64,000 bases of DNA, from contig OY294068.1 of NCBI GenBank assembly GCA_958510875.1, positions 191,666,315 through 191,730,314 on the forward strand, given 5' to 3'. Origin of the DNA: Endomychus coccineus (Eukaryota; Arthropoda; Insecta; Coleoptera; Endomychidae). Below are positions 23,333-35,829 of the stretch, piece after piece (the stretch's first letter is position 1; each line of letters starts with the position of its first letter). Position numbers and translations under genes: made by a program. A model generated the notes under the pieces. The model worked only from the letters and a program-made list of their open reading frames with translations, was not told where the DNA came from and made no database searches.

Positions 23333-24275
23333 CCGGGATATCAAAAATTATCTAGGTCAAGGGTGGTTGTGGAATCTAAAACGTACAAATTTCAAACCTA
23401 TTTATTTCAGTTGTAAAACAATAATGAACTATAAATTAAAAATTATCTTGGTCAAGGGTGGTTGTGGAATGTGAAACGAAATGTTAACTTTGAACCTTTT
23501 ACAAGGTCGCAATAGCCACAAACGGGGTCGAAAACTGTTTTAAATTGGTTAATTTTCGATAAATCGAATGACGTGCACGTGAGGAGCGCGTAGCTCGCGA
23601 GTTAGAAAAGTGCAAATCTTCGGAACATAGAACGTCTTTACGAGAACTTTTCGCATGCGGTTTTCGCTCCATGTCGTTAGTTTATGAACGGGGCTAACTA
23701 AATAGCATAGTCTCGGGCCCCAAAATGTCGATTAAATAGGAAAATTTGATTAAAATAGAAACAGGTACTCTCAGGTCTCAGCTACGCGCGTCTAACGTGC
23801 GACGTACCAAAGGGAATTTTCTAGCTACAAAAATATACCCAAAAGCGGTTAAAAGCTAGCGGTCCACAGCCGTAAATACTCTATTACAACTGGCGCCGAC
23901 CGCACGGGGCATAAAACGGCCCCGAATTAACAAGATCGAGGTAAAAGTATAAACTCTAACTGACGCGTAGCGAGCTCCTCGAGGCATATGTCAAAATGAT
24001 TACGTTCGTAGCTAATTACATAGGACGTCTGGCGTTCATGCAATTGTGTTTTTATACAATTCGAACCTTCTAATTCCGATAGGCCACGTGAAAATCCCGG
24101 AGTCTAAAGCGCTAGAGACTTCTGAGTGTTATAACATTCGTATAAAATCGCGGAAATTTCTCACTTTAAGAAACTTCAAATTAATTAATTTGACACAAGT
24201 TTTGATAACGTAAAGTAAGACACACGTTTTAGATTCCACAACCACCCTTGACCAAGATAATTTTTGATATCCCGG
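23333..24275 (+). mobile_element. TA-flanked MITE, copy B (943 bp)
   Basis: Ends CCGGGATATCAAAAATTATC and its complement, flanked by TA. Most of the body matches copy A in the same orientation ('gcgagctcctcgaggcata', 'aggccacgtgaaaatccc'). It differs near the left end: a second partial terminus ('aaaaattatcttggtcaagg' onward) lies internally at ~23438-23480, replacing sequence present in copy A. No coding capacity. Confidence 0.85.
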
Positions 24276-25890
24276 TACATATATTTTTCATGGAGAATGC
24301 AGGTTGCGGAATAATTATAGCAAGTTAAAATGCCACGCTATATAAACCAAAAGTTGGACAAGTAAATCTAGAGGACTATCGAAGTGCTATTTTGACTGTT
24401 TCACTGCTAAATGCTTCACTTATTTCGAACGAAGTTACAGAAACTTTCTGCAAACAGCAATTTACTAATGTCGCAGTGTGGGATTTGGTAGGGCACAGGT
24501 TACGTACGACAACTTCTTTAATCTTACTGCAGCGAGAAATCTTCGCTTCACATGTTTTAATGGTTGATATGAACGTTCACATTTCACAACAGAATTAGCT
24601 TATAACAAGCCTCAAGGGACTGGCGTTAAGGACTCATTATGAATGGAGAGGTGAACTTTATATTGTTCCTTCAAGAAACAAAAAATTCACGACGAACTAT
24701 ATCGAAAATTAAGTCAATTGTGTGATTATCAAATCAATTCAATTCACGTTTATGGCTACACAATAATCTCATAGTCTCATAATAATACACATATCAATCC
24801 CAATGATATATGCTAACGTATTCTGCATATGACGTCTCTATGTCAAGTATTAAGTAATACAAAATGTTATCACATAATATGACAAGGGAAGAGCTCTATA
24901 GTGCAATAGAGAACGAAAATATCTAAACGTAGGATGATGTATGAATAATACCACCAAGATTACGCTGTTACACTCAGTTGAACAACAGCTCCGGCTATTC
25001 ATGATGTCAGTATTTCCAAGTGCAGCTATGTTGTGGGATAATTTCATAAAATGTAAGTTTAAAGTTTGGTTAACATAGTTTTAGGTCCAAGAGCCCGGAA
25101 AAACACTGATTAGTATCAACTAGTAATCAATAAACGAATGATCGAAAGGCGTAAATAATCCTATCGCATTTGCTAGTTGGAAAAAATAAGCGATTGTTTG
25201 GAAACGAATTTACTTTGATCGTTACGGTGCTTGTGGACACCACTTGCTCATATTAATTTTCAAACAATCACCCTGAAGCAATAGACGGTCCAAGCTTTGA
25301 AGTTTCAACCTGAAATAAAAAACAAGTGAGGCAGGATATGAAGTAAGTTTTTGCAGTTTACTTTTATTTTGGCGATGAAGAGCTTTAATTAAATGGAGTA
25401 AACGCATTCTTCAAAGGTTTCATACTTTTTATCTCGATGGATGCGGCATTTAATTGATGAAAATTAATTTTTTGAAAGATGTAGATCAAATAAAGCACGA
25501 ATTTAAATTACACTCACCGCAACATTTAATTACTAAGTTCTTCATTAATACCTATTCCTCTTTGGGCAACCAGCTACTTATATATTGCTAATTTGTTTCC
25601 GAGTGGAATGACCTTCTATTTTATCCGGAATTGACAGGCAGAACATCGCAAACTCTAAATAAGATCTGCTCAGCCAATACCACAAATAATACAAGACCAC
25701 AGCGCCACATGGCCCTTACTTAGCTGATCGTACGATGCTGACAGACAAATCATTTCATGGAGTTGAAAAATAGCAATTGGTAGTGCCAACTGTTCTTTGT
25801 TCTATACCAAGAACAATGTTTTAACCTTCTTCTTGACGAAATGGCTGTTTTTCAGTCAACAATGAATGTAAAGTAGCTTTATTCAAACTT
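24276..25890. other. No gene seen
   Basis: No recognised family. Short frames only. Confidence 0.5.
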
Positions 25891-27430
25891 AATTATATAC
25901 CGGGTGCTTATATAACCAGAGCTATTGTGATTGATACTAATTTGAATATGGTAACCTTTTAATGCAGCCAATCGGTTGCTGTTGCTGTATTAAAGTTGAA
26001 AAAGTCGTTTGTTACAACGTGTTAAATCAAATAAATAAGCATCTTGATGCAATTGATAGTAGGACATCTTTTTTGAATAGCACCGGGTGTCACATATTGG
26101 CCAATACCGATAATGACAGCTCAGACCATGATTCAGACGATTTGAACTCAAATTTATGTTAGATTTCATAGAAATTTCCAAAGGATTTGTCGGCAACAAA
26201 TATGGGCAACTTTTTTATTTCATTTCAGAACAATTACTTTGCTTAGCACCACAAAAGGGATATGTTCAGCTAACCTAACAATACGATTTTCAGTTTGATT
26301 TTATTTACCATTAATCCTCACGTTTACAAATATTTTAAGCGTCTACCATTGAATTGCGTAACTTTCGAACGGAAGGAGATATCGACTTGCGGTTTATGCC
26401 ATCCGCTTCAGAATCATCAAATTAGTTTTTTTATAGGAGAAACTCCAAGGACGGGAAATAAAATTTTCAGAAGTATGACTATTTAGTCGTCAACAATTAA
26501 ATTGCGTAACTTTCGGATGGAAAAAGTCCAATCTTGTCCTGTTTATAAGCCGTTTAGTATCTTTTAACGATACGTTCAGGTACGTATAACTTAAAATTTA
26601 GTTCGCCGATGGTGAGAGGACCTATTTTGTTACACTAACATACTCCCAATTATACCGGGTGATCCATTTTTAATACCTATAGAACTTTTGTCAAGGACAT
26701 TTGCTACTCCGATGCATATTGCCCGAGATATTCCAGACAATTATTTGAAATGGGTCACATCATCTCTACTTTGGTAGAATTTACAGTTGTCTCTAATATA
26801 TGAGGTTCTGAGATTTCGGTAGTAAGTAAATTCAGGCCGCGCTAATCTTTATTGATGAGTCAACATAACTTTAAACGAGATGGCAGTAAAATATTTATCT
26901 ACAAAACCCACAAAAACACACTACTCGTAATCTTCTACTTTCATGTGAATCGGAATGCTCAGAGCATGAATACAAGGGAAACCTAAGAGATTCCCGTTTG
27001 TACACTTCAAAAAACAGAATGTCTGGGATTTGTGCAAAGCATTCTAGTATCGCTCATAAACAGTGGACCGTTGTTGATCGCAGAGTAGTGCTGCATTTTA
27101 TATTATCTGGATTTATTCGTGTTTACACATTGTATGCAGATTCGAAGATAATCCAGCTAAGCTCGACTATTATTCATTCACATTCTCCCAAACAATCACA
27201 TTTAATTCAATAGGTATAATTCACATTTAAATTATATAATTCACTCTGGACAAAAAACTAATCTGGCAGAGGCAACTGGATGCCGAAATGCTTCGATAAT
27301 CTTTTAGCAGTGTAAGAGAGCAATTGACATAAAGTGGGGGTTTAGAGCTTAAGCAACTGATGTGGATCTATCAGCTATTATTATTCAAAGACTTAAGTCA
27401 TGCAGTTCTCATATAGTGGAAATGAACCGA
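25891..27430. other. No gene; possible MITE pieces
   Basis: Two 'ataccgggtg' tips occur at ~25898 and ~26654, resembling the ends of small DNA transposons. Between them, 'attgcgtaactttcg' recurs at about 26352 and 26502 in direct orientation. No inverted end pairs convincingly with either tip and there is no transposase. Confidence 0.4.
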
Positions 27431-27439
27431 ACTGGTTAT

Positions 27440-27790
27440 AGTCCAGTTACTTCTGGACATAATACAGGGACTCTTCCTAAGAGGCATTACATCCACGAGG
27501 AAGTGTACACGACTGCAGTAATGAGAACCTTGCTGCGCGCGCCTCCCCTATCAATGTCAATGAAGAATCTCGCAATAATGACGATCTACAAGCTAAACTG
27601 GAATGGCTCCCTAAGGTGATGGAGTGTCAAGGGAGTCGTCTGCCAAAACACGGCACAATTTGGTATACGGGTGGGTATAGAACAAATACAAGAACAGAGC
27701 AGGCTTTTGCGATCCTAGATATATTGATGGGTGCTTCTTGCGAATGGGGCATCTGAACATAGTCCTCTAAGTCGAGATGCTTGACATCTA
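27440..27790 (+). pseudogene. LINE fragment at start of RNase H
   Basis: Frame 27362-27619 ends TTAVMRTLLRAPPLSMSMKN and then MTIYKLNWNG, resembling the linker 'T..LE.....PPL......A....YRL...G' that sits between RT and RNase H in R1/I-type LINEs. In another frame, KHGTIWYTGGYRTNTRTEQA follows at ~27645-27705. That is the first RNase H motif (IWYTDGSKT) with the catalytic Asp replaced by Gly. Both frame and active site are lost. Confidence 0.55.
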
Positions 27791-28039
27791 CAGATGGGCG
27801 GAGAAGCTACTCACTCGGCTATGGTAAGATAAATGATAAATGGGGTATCCGAAAACCCCCGGAAAAACGTAGCAGGGGAAAGTGCATAAGGGTATTTCGC
27901 TAAGTGCACTAAACTTTCTATTAGACCCACTACCTTACTTATGATCTTGCACTTTGCTTTAGCGAATTCGAGCCGTGCTCGTTTTCCGTTGCCTTTTTAT
28001 TAAAACCTCTTTTGCTTATTATTTTGATTTATTTCTTCT

Positions 28040-28320
28040 TTATTGCCCATTTTGGGCAGTTCTTGGCTTCTTGTACTTTGGCTCCAACAATGGGTAATAT
28101 GCCGCTGCGCCTCTGATTGTGGGGTTTTCTATGCGTTTCCATCTTTTGGTATGTGTTTGTCGCTTTTTCCAAATTATTTCTTCAATTTCAGGTATTCCTG
28201 TATTCCTATGGAGCAGTTCCTTTGTTACGTAATATGGTGCATCTAGACAGGATCTGATTACCCTATTCTCTATTATTTGCATAAAGTAATACATATAGGA
28301 ACAATTATAATTTGTCAATA
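28040..28320 (-). pseudogene. Jockey-like LINE C-terminal end, minus strand
   Basis: The 92-codon minus-strand frame contains VIRSCLDAPYYVTKELLHRN followed by TGIPEIEEII, which matches the 'R...DAP.YV.N..LH.D..IP.V.E.I' block near the C-terminus of jockey-clade ORF2, and ends KKPRTAQNGQ. Only this last block survives. It points the opposite way to the LINE piece just upstream. Confidence 0.65.
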
Positions 28321-28434
28321 ATCACAATGAAGATTAACAATTAGTTTTTGTATAACAGAACAAGCCACTGGAGGGAAAAAACACAAGCTTTACGTTGATT
28401 TTTTTAATTGTCATAACGATTTTTAGAGGTGTCG

Positions 28435-29990
28435 TCAACTGACGTAGCAAACAACTTCACAAGGGAGATTATTCCAATCAGGAAAAAATTCTGTTAGCGA
28501 GGAAGCCCTAACGTTACTTCGATTTGGAGTGTTCCTTTTTTTATGTTTCCAATCGTGACCTCTCAAACGATGATCCTGGTTAAGACTGAATAGGTGATTT
28601 AAATTGTACTCGAATAAAACATTTGAAATACGATAGGTCACGGTCAGATCTCCTCGTAGTCGACGTTCCATAAATGTTGTTGCGTTCAGACTGCTACAGC
28701 CTTTATCAGTAACACGGTATGTGGACGCCAAATGGAATTCGAGTAGCATAGCTTTGTACAGACACCAAAGTATTTGTATCACGTGGCCAGTCGATACTCC
28801 AAACCGAGCATGGTATAAAGGTTACAGATATGATGAGGGGAAATGTTGTGCAATACCTTAGAAAGTAAGTAAACGGAAGTTTCTGCTTTTTTTGCTACTT
28901 TGTTTATGTGCTGGATCCAAGATAAATCTGCCGAGATGGTCAGTCCAAGATCCTCGTGCTCTGTCAAAGTCTTTAATTGAATATCATTCAACTTGTAAAT
29001 GTTGTGGGGGTTATGCTTTCCCATGTGCAATACAACACACTTTTGAATGTTGAGAGGAATCTTTCATAACCTACGGGTTTGAATCTTCTTGAAGAAATTT
29101 GTATTTTTGGATAGGGTTTGCGTCAATCTTGCTATCATCGGCATAGAAAGAGATCATCGGCTGAACATAGTTACGAATATTAGAGACATATAAAATGAAC
29201 ATAAGAGGTCCAAGTACTGACTCCTGGGGCACACCAATATAACGTCATATTCGGAAGAGTACGTGTCGCCAATACGCACGGCAAATTTTCTATGAGTCAG
29301 ATAGGCAGAAATCCAAGCTAGTAAATTGCTCCTAATTCCAAGATGTTCTAGTTTGTAAAGTAAAAGTTTTATAGGAACACGGTCAAAAGCCGTTTAAAAG
29401 TCCAAGTATACTATGTCAACTGGTTCGTTTTTATCTAATGACACGCTCCAGCAGGTCTGTGAGTACGGAGCGACCTGGTACAAATCCGTGTTGTCCAGAA
29501 GGAATTAACTTATTATTTAGAGAGAATTCCATCACTTTTTTAGAGATGATTGCTTCCATAACTTTAGCAATTGTTGGAGTTAAACTGATGGGACGATAAT
29601 TATCAGGGTTCAATTTATCACCTTTTTTGGAGATAGGTGTAAAAGAGGATATTTTCCAGACATCGGGTAGACTATGTGTATTTAATGAATTAGTCAGAAT
29701 AATTGATAAGGGAATGCATATAGAATGATGGCAACGTTTAAGATGGTATTCCATCCAAACCATGGGCACCGTTGTTAGCCAGTTTATTAAGATGTTCTTG
29801 GATAATATCTCTTTCAAATGAAATTTCTGAAATTGAGTCAGTAGTTCTGGTAGTTCGAAATTTTGAATTTTTGTCGGTCTTATCACAGAAGAAGTTCGCT
29901 ACCATCTCAACCAATACTATATTCTACTAATTTCATCACCAATAGATTGATTAGAATTCTTCAACCGTTCTCGAGATAGTTTCTGTACAT
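28435..29990 (-). pseudogene. CR1/L2-like LINE reverse transcriptase, minus strand
   Basis: Frame 29886-29431 carries KKGDKLNPDNYRPISLTPTI and then GQHGFVPGRSVLTDLLE, the early RT blocks. The next ~400 bp keep DIVYLDF (motif A, then a stop), the remains of a GVPQGS-type block and FYADDSKID (the catalytic YADD), spread over different frames. Frame 29030-28779 gives EHEDLGLTISADLSWIQHIN; frame 28782-28435 contains RRLRGDLTVTYRISN and ends FFPDWNNLPCEVV. The RRLRGDL...WN.LP..VV ending is typical of CR1/L2-group LINEs. Several stops and frameshifts; the endonuclease domain is missing. Confidence 0.8.
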
Positions 29991-29999
29991 TATAACGAC

Positions 30000-30890
30000 C
30001 CCGTATAGAACGGGTATTGGAAACAAGCAAAAATTAGATAAATCAGAATGTGTTGCGTTCTAACCAAAAAGATTCTGAAATGTGAATGTATGGAATTATC
30101 GAGTTATTTCTAAGCATGAATGAATATGATACAATCACGCAATCTTGTTATTCTTTAGAACATATTTCGACCCTCATCTTCTACAAGTTCGGAAAAGAAA
30201 TCCGCAAGTAAATTGGAATTTCATATCATGAATACATCAAGACAAGGATTCTCAGGCCATGCATACTTAGTGAACTCTATCTGGATTCAAAATAACTTTT
30301 CTGCATGTCGACCAACATACCCGAACTAAACATGTCAACGACGACGAACAGAAAACATTACGTCAGGAAGATGCCTTTTTTCATTCGCCTTGGTATATAT
30401 ATATATCGGTATATAGTTGGAGAGTCCGTTATTCCGAAAGTTTCTAAAAATACCTGTTTACAGCAACCATTGATATTCCGTATCGAGGGAAGGAAACTCA
30501 TTTGAAATAGAATGGGCTCACATTTGAATTTTAGGTAGTAGCGTGTTATTTACCGAATAAGTCTTAGCGGGTAAGGAGTTTTCGCTCTAAAGCTTCGAAT
30601 AGTGATTTATTCACCATTTTTAGCAGACGTTCCACTTTTCAGTTACTGTTCGATTTATTTTGCCTCGTCTATTCATAATATTCTGCAACTCAATATGGTT
30701 ACATAAGTTGTGGTCGCCATTACAGCACAATTCAAATGTATCTACATCCCAATATCCAGTAATCGAAATACGTATTTCGGCAACTGATTTGCCATCTCCA
30801 ATAGATCAGAATCTATCACCGACAATATCAGAAGAATCTAATAATCACATTACTAGCATTTTTTAATAATAGGAGAGGCAGCAAGTTGTA
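30000..30890. other. No gene seen
   Basis: Contains a short 'tatatatatatatcggtata' run near 30395. No recognised coding sequence. Confidence 0.5.
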
Positions 30891-30894
30891 GTTA

Positions 30895-32070
30895 ATTTCT
30901 GGAGTGCCGCAGGCTGAATAATTGCGCCGCTGCTTTTTTCTTCTGTTATACTACGTTTAATATAGGGGATGGGACAATTCGTCGCCGCCGGCTCGTCGGC
31001 GGCCGATTCGTAGTAGCATAATTATTTTTTTGGTGTCAACTAATCATCATGGACGTGTTAGGCATGAGCATGACATTCCAAAGCGATACTCTTTTAACAA
31101 CACATTCAGGGTATCAATACCAGAAAGGAATGAATGGGAACACGTAAGCCTGGGCGACATTCTACAGGGAAAGATTTGGTATACAGACGAGTCTAAGACT
31201 GAAAAAGGTGCAGATGCAGGAGTATATTCAAGAAACCCAAAGACTGGCATCGGAGAGCCATCGACGACGAGCAAATCCAAATATTGACAGACAGTCAGGC
31301 TGCACTTAAGGCAATGAGAAGTCAGGAAGTGACATCCCGTCTAGTATGGACATGCAAAAAAGAACTTGAAATACTGACAGACCAAAACCGGGTTAAGCTG
31401 ATTTGGGTGCCGGGACACCAGGGAACGACAGGCAATGAAAAAGCCGACGAACTTGCAAGAGGGTCGTAGAACGCCCCAGATCCAGAACAGACCACGGGGG
31501 TACCAAAACGTACAGCACGGAGGTCTGTAGAAGACTGGATCATGGAAAACCACAAATAATACTGGGAAAAAATCCCAGGAAACGAACATGGGAAGGAATA
31601 CATCAAAGCCCCGTGTAACAAAAAAACGACAGATCTATTAGCCCTAAATAGGGAAAGAATAAAAGTCGTAACAGGGCTCATGACTGGCCATGCGCCAGTA
31701 AAAGGGCACCTAAACAAAATGGGACTGTACAATGGCGACCTGACATGCTGACTTTGCGGTAAGGATACAGAAACAGTAACACACATACTGTGTAAATGCG
31801 AGACACTGGATCGCAAAAGGACTTGTACAAACTCGTACAAGGTACAAAAATACTTGAGTGGATACCGTAAAGAAACGAAACACAGACGAGATATAATGGG
31901 CCAGCAGGCCTAAATGTCACCGGAGGCAATAGCCAGACAAGCCTACAAAGGGGATGAAGTTTTTAGTGAGTATGCCTGGAATAGTGACTCACAGTAGACC
32001 TTGAGACTCAAAAGCTCATAACCTCCCCATAAAGGGTTTTCTTCACCTCTACAACAACAACAAAAAAACT
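30895..32070 (+). pseudogene. R1/I-like LINE: RT trace, RNase H and Cys-His end
   Basis: A damaged GVPQ...IIAPLLF block lies at 30900-30950, then a jump to RNase H. Frame 31030-31287 has GKIWYTDESKTEKGADAGVY (first catalytic Asp kept). Frame 31284-31469 has LTDSQAALKAM and VKLIWVPGHQGTTGNEKADE, with the later Asp residues kept. After stops, DLTC.LCGKDTETVTHILCKC gives the zinc-binding block with its first Cys in place. The 3' tail is (AAC)n at 32051-32067. A GC-rich hairpin (GCCGCC..GGCGGC) lies near 30983-31002. Most of RT is deleted; two internal stops in the C-terminal part. Confidence 0.8.
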
Positions 32071-33504
32071 CCAGAACAACAGAAGGTTCTGACACAGGAG
32101 CTGACCCGGGCGTATTTTCTCAATCCGGCGCTGCAGAAATGAACATAATAAACGTCGTTGAAGGAACAAGCATTAACTTTTCCAGATACGATACTGTTTT
32201 CTTCAGCCAGAAAGCCGGTTTTCACTGTCATTCTCCAAGTTCAATGTGAATCAGAAGTATTGATTAAAATAAGAGAATTTCTCATGTTCATGAGTATATA
32301 TCACGTTCTTATTGTTCGATCCCGTAAACAAAATAAGAATATAGTTAAACTGGGGCACAATAGAGACATAGATTTTTCTAGGAATACAAAGACGTCCAGG
32401 GAAAGTACGTTCTTACTTATTTATGTTCGCATTTCATTGTAAATCCATAACAAAACTAATTCTGACAACATGTTTTCATTTGTGCAAGAGGAGAATAAAA
32501 ACTCCAATACTCTGTATTTTATTCAATGCTCGAGTACGCGGAACAATAAAGTTAATTTCACATACAATGAAAAGTACAAGTGTACAACAGCAAGCAAAAA
32601 TAATAACGATGCATCGGCTACCGTACAATACATTGCAAAAGGTCATGTCAGAGAAACTTCAACATGTTACTTACTAAACACTACTTGGCGGAAAAGTCAA
32701 GGGTTGATGTACATAGCAATGATCCGCGGAAGTAAACTTTGCTGTTTGTTCAACAACCCTGTGCAATGGCGGAACGCTATTTTTTATTCATCACTAGTCT
32801 CCAGTTTCTTTTGAATCCGAACGAAGCTTACATCCTTATTAAAGTTCGCATCAGTATTCTCTCAATAGATTCGCATCACATGGGAACATCAAAGGAATGA
32901 ATAGTGCTTTATTTGTATCTTTCCGACATTTTAGGAGGAAGTATGGGATTTCGAAGTTACTCAATTGAACTGTCAAGTTTGCAACTGGAACCTCGCAAAT
33001 TATGGCAACGACTTTCTAGCTTTTATCTTGGAAATGATCATGTCTTTTGTTGGGAAGTGATTAATTTAGCAAACATATCAGAGATGAAGCTGAATAAATT
33101 ATGAGCACTTACCGGCTGGAATTTTTAGGAACAGCATTCCGTCAGAGCCAGAGGAAATTGTACATTCCTTGTTTCCATTTTATTTATTAACGCGAAAGAA
33201 AATTCTGTTTATACTTTACTGCAGAATAATAAGCATATGCATGAGCATTCATGTCATTCTATTTTCAACAAATTCATAAAACGTGTTCTTAGAGTAATAC
33301 TCAAGAAACCCAGCATTTTACCACACTGGATTTTAATTCTAATTTAGAGAGTTCTACCAAGATCCAGCAGGTCCAATAATTGATTTAGGAAGCAGTTGCT
33401 TAACTTCATGGTAATTTATTATATTGATAAACGAAATAAACAAGACTGTTCTTACTATACAGATGCCCCAGTTGTAATCCACCAAATTTCAGCAGTCGAT
33501 AATA
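32071..33504. other. No recognisable gene
   Basis: A 114-codon plus-strand frame at 32470-32814 overlaps another of 84 codons (32423-32677). Neither shows a known motif. No repeats identified. Confidence 0.45.
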
Positions 33505-33629
33505 CGAGGGCAAGGTGTGAAAAGTCCCTGGAAAATAAAACAGATGGCGCCACAATCGAAAATCCCATGTGACATTTGTGATGTACCGTCTTCAACTAGA
33601 AAGCATTAAAATGTTCAGACTGGTATGTC

Positions 33630-33955
33630 ATTCAGTTCTGTTTTGACACCCATCGAAATCAAGCAGTCTTGAAGTTTTTGTAAATGAATTTCGCGTCTTG
33701 ATTAAACATTATTTCTTGCGTGGAAAACCAAAGCAACGCTTGGTGTAAACATTATGGGGACTCCTCACCATCGATTGGAACGATTCTCAAGTGGTTTACT
33801 AATTTTCGTAGTATGACCACAAAGAACGCCCAACGTTTTGGTCGTCTAATAAAATACATGGTATGATATTGGACGATCGGCGATCCATCACAACACACCA
33901 GAGCTCTGTCAACGGGGTGGGATGTATTGTATATATTTGAAAGCACCTGTACACT
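33630..33955 (+). pseudogene. Mariner transposase, N-terminal part
   Basis: Conceptual translation gives FRVLIKHYFLRGKT near 33688-33730, then a decayed G.P..R....W...FR stretch and DDRRS near 33870. This is the DNA-binding N-terminal half of a mariner (DD34D-type) transposase. Stops and frame changes are present. The match stops near 33955, where an insertion begins; the catalytic half resumes near 35830. Confidence 0.6.
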
Positions 33956-34316
33956 GCGACCTAAATATTTATTGTGACCTCATCTGATGCTAAGCGGTTC
34001 AGCGTGTCTCAATGACTAAAGCAATTCCTCCAATCCCACGGGTATTAGCAAGTCCATTATATCGGTCCGTACCCTCAGGTTTTAAAGGGAGAATTTGGGT
34101 ATATGTTTCGTTCTCTCCTTCGCAGATCTGCGTACTTCTATTACTAATATGACCTTCTCAAAGTGCTCTCTCAATCGATAGTGCAGGGTTAGTATCCTGA
34201 GTTTATATTTACTCAGGTTGAGGCAGTCGATAGCTCTCTTCTGCTTATATTCCCCAGCAGTATCTGCCTGTTTCATTCCTTGAAGGTCTAATATCCTGTA
34301 ATGGGATATTTTATTG
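33955..34316 (-). pseudogene. Possible R1-like LINE tail inserted in mariner
   Basis: Minus-strand frame 34330-34082 includes LNLSKYKLRILTLHYRLREH, which loosely resembles the 'L.LSR.KLR.....LTGH..LR.HL' block after RNase H in R1/I-type LINEs. The following 3' sequence continues to the mariner break. Weak match, no Cys-His block seen. Confidence 0.35.
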
Positions 34317-34318
34317 TA

Positions 34319-35295
34319 CCGGGATATCAAAAATTATCTTGGTCAAGGGTGGTTGTGGAATCTAAAACGTGTGTTTACTTAACGTTTCAAATAATTATGT
34401 CATAATTAATTTGAAATTTCTAAAAATGCGAAATTTCGCAATTTTATACGAATATTGTAACACTCAGAAGTCTTTAGCGCTTTGGATCTGGGATTTTCAC
34501 GTGGCCCATCGGAATTAGAAGGTTCGAATTAGCTAAAAACATAATTGCATGAACGCCAGTCGTCCTATGTAGTTAGCTACGAACGAAATCATTTTGACAT
34601 ATGCCTCGAGGAGCTCGCTGCGCGTAAGTTAGAGTTTATACATTTTACCTCGGTTAATTGTTAATTTGGGGCCGTTTCGTGCCCTGTGCGGGCGGCGCCA
34701 GTTGTAATAAAGTGTTTTCGGCTATGGGGCGCTAGCTTTTACCCGCTTCATGTATATTTTAGTAACGAGAAAATTCCCTTTGGTACGTCGCACGTTAGAC
34801 GAGCGTAGCTGAGATCTGAGAATAGCTCAAACTGTTTTGATTAAATGTTCCTATTTAATGGACATTTATCGAGAAAAGAAGGGCCGTCGGGCACGGTCCG
34901 ATACTAAATCTAACTACATGGAGCGAAAACGGCACGCGAAATGTCGTCGTAAAGCCGTATTAGGTACAACGCGTACAACCAGTTTGCACTTTTCTAACTC
35001 GCGTGCTACGGGCTTCTCACGTGAACGTCATTCGATTTACGGAAAATTAACTATTTCAAAACAGTTTTTGACCCGGATTGTGGCTATCACGACCTCTGAA
35101 AGGGTTCAAAGTTCATATAATTATTTCATAATTTGTAGTTCATTATTGTTTTACAACTGAAATAAATAGGTACGAAATTTGTAGGTTATTGATGACGTCA
35201 GTGTGACAGTGACATAATTATTTCAAACGTAAAGTTAAGACACACGTTTTAGATTCCACAACCACCCTTGACCAAGATAATTTTTGATATCCCGG
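34319..35295 (-). mobile_element. TA-flanked MITE, copy C (977 bp)
   Basis: CCGGGATATCAAAAATTATC at 34319 and its complement ending at 35295, each next to TA, with ~55-60 bp of near-identical terminal repeat and similarity to ~85 bp. The body matches copies A and B in reverse ('cggcacgcg', 'gcctcgaggagctcgc'). A 107-codon open frame (34837-35160) has no known motif. It lies inside the mariner span, so it inserted after that element. Confidence 0.9.
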
Positions 35296-35829
35296 TATAA
35301 CTGAAGATCTCGCCTGCATGTTCAAATTGTTTGGACGCGTTAACGACGGTTCGAAAACGATGGGATCTTCTATTGTATAATCCTTTCTTCAGCTATTCCA
35401 GTATTCTGAAGAAAAGTTCACGTCCCAGAAATGGTGTTGCAGCCCCTTATTTTGCTAGTTCTTCTTGCTTTTTTTCCTCTCCACTCTGTCTATCATAATG
35501 ATTTCTTGTCTGCGAAAATTTCTTTCTATATCGACACATTTTCCGATAGAAGAAATGGAAGATGCTCGGGAACTTGTCTAAGCTTTCAAAATATTCTGAT
35601 CTAGGGTCATATACTCATATTCTATTCCTTCTATTGTTTTTGAACCAACTATGCACCATTTAATGACCTTTCTATTGAGTCTTGGGATGGTATTTTTGTC
35701 CTATTCACTTCTACGACTTAACTTTGTGCTTTTGTTTTTGCTGATTTCCAGAGAGGAGTCGACACTTGCGTTTGGTTATACGCTCTCTGGTCATTATGAT
35801 CCACTACTTTATGGTGGGTTCCAGAGCTC

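Noticed and set aside
25898..26665. The two 'ataccgggtg' tips as ends of one transposon
   Set aside because: Both tips are in the same orientation, so they cannot be a terminal inverted pair.
31322..31929. Minus-strand frames of 172, 82 and 83 codons
   Set aside because: Antisense shadows of the LINE RNase H and Cys-His region on the plus strand.
32470..32814. 114-codon plus-strand frame as a gene
   Set aside because: Overlaps another open frame and has no recognised domain.
34837..35160. 107-codon frame in MITE copy C as a transposase
   Set aside because: Basic composition but no catalytic DDE/D motif, and I saw no sign that the frame is kept in copies A and B.
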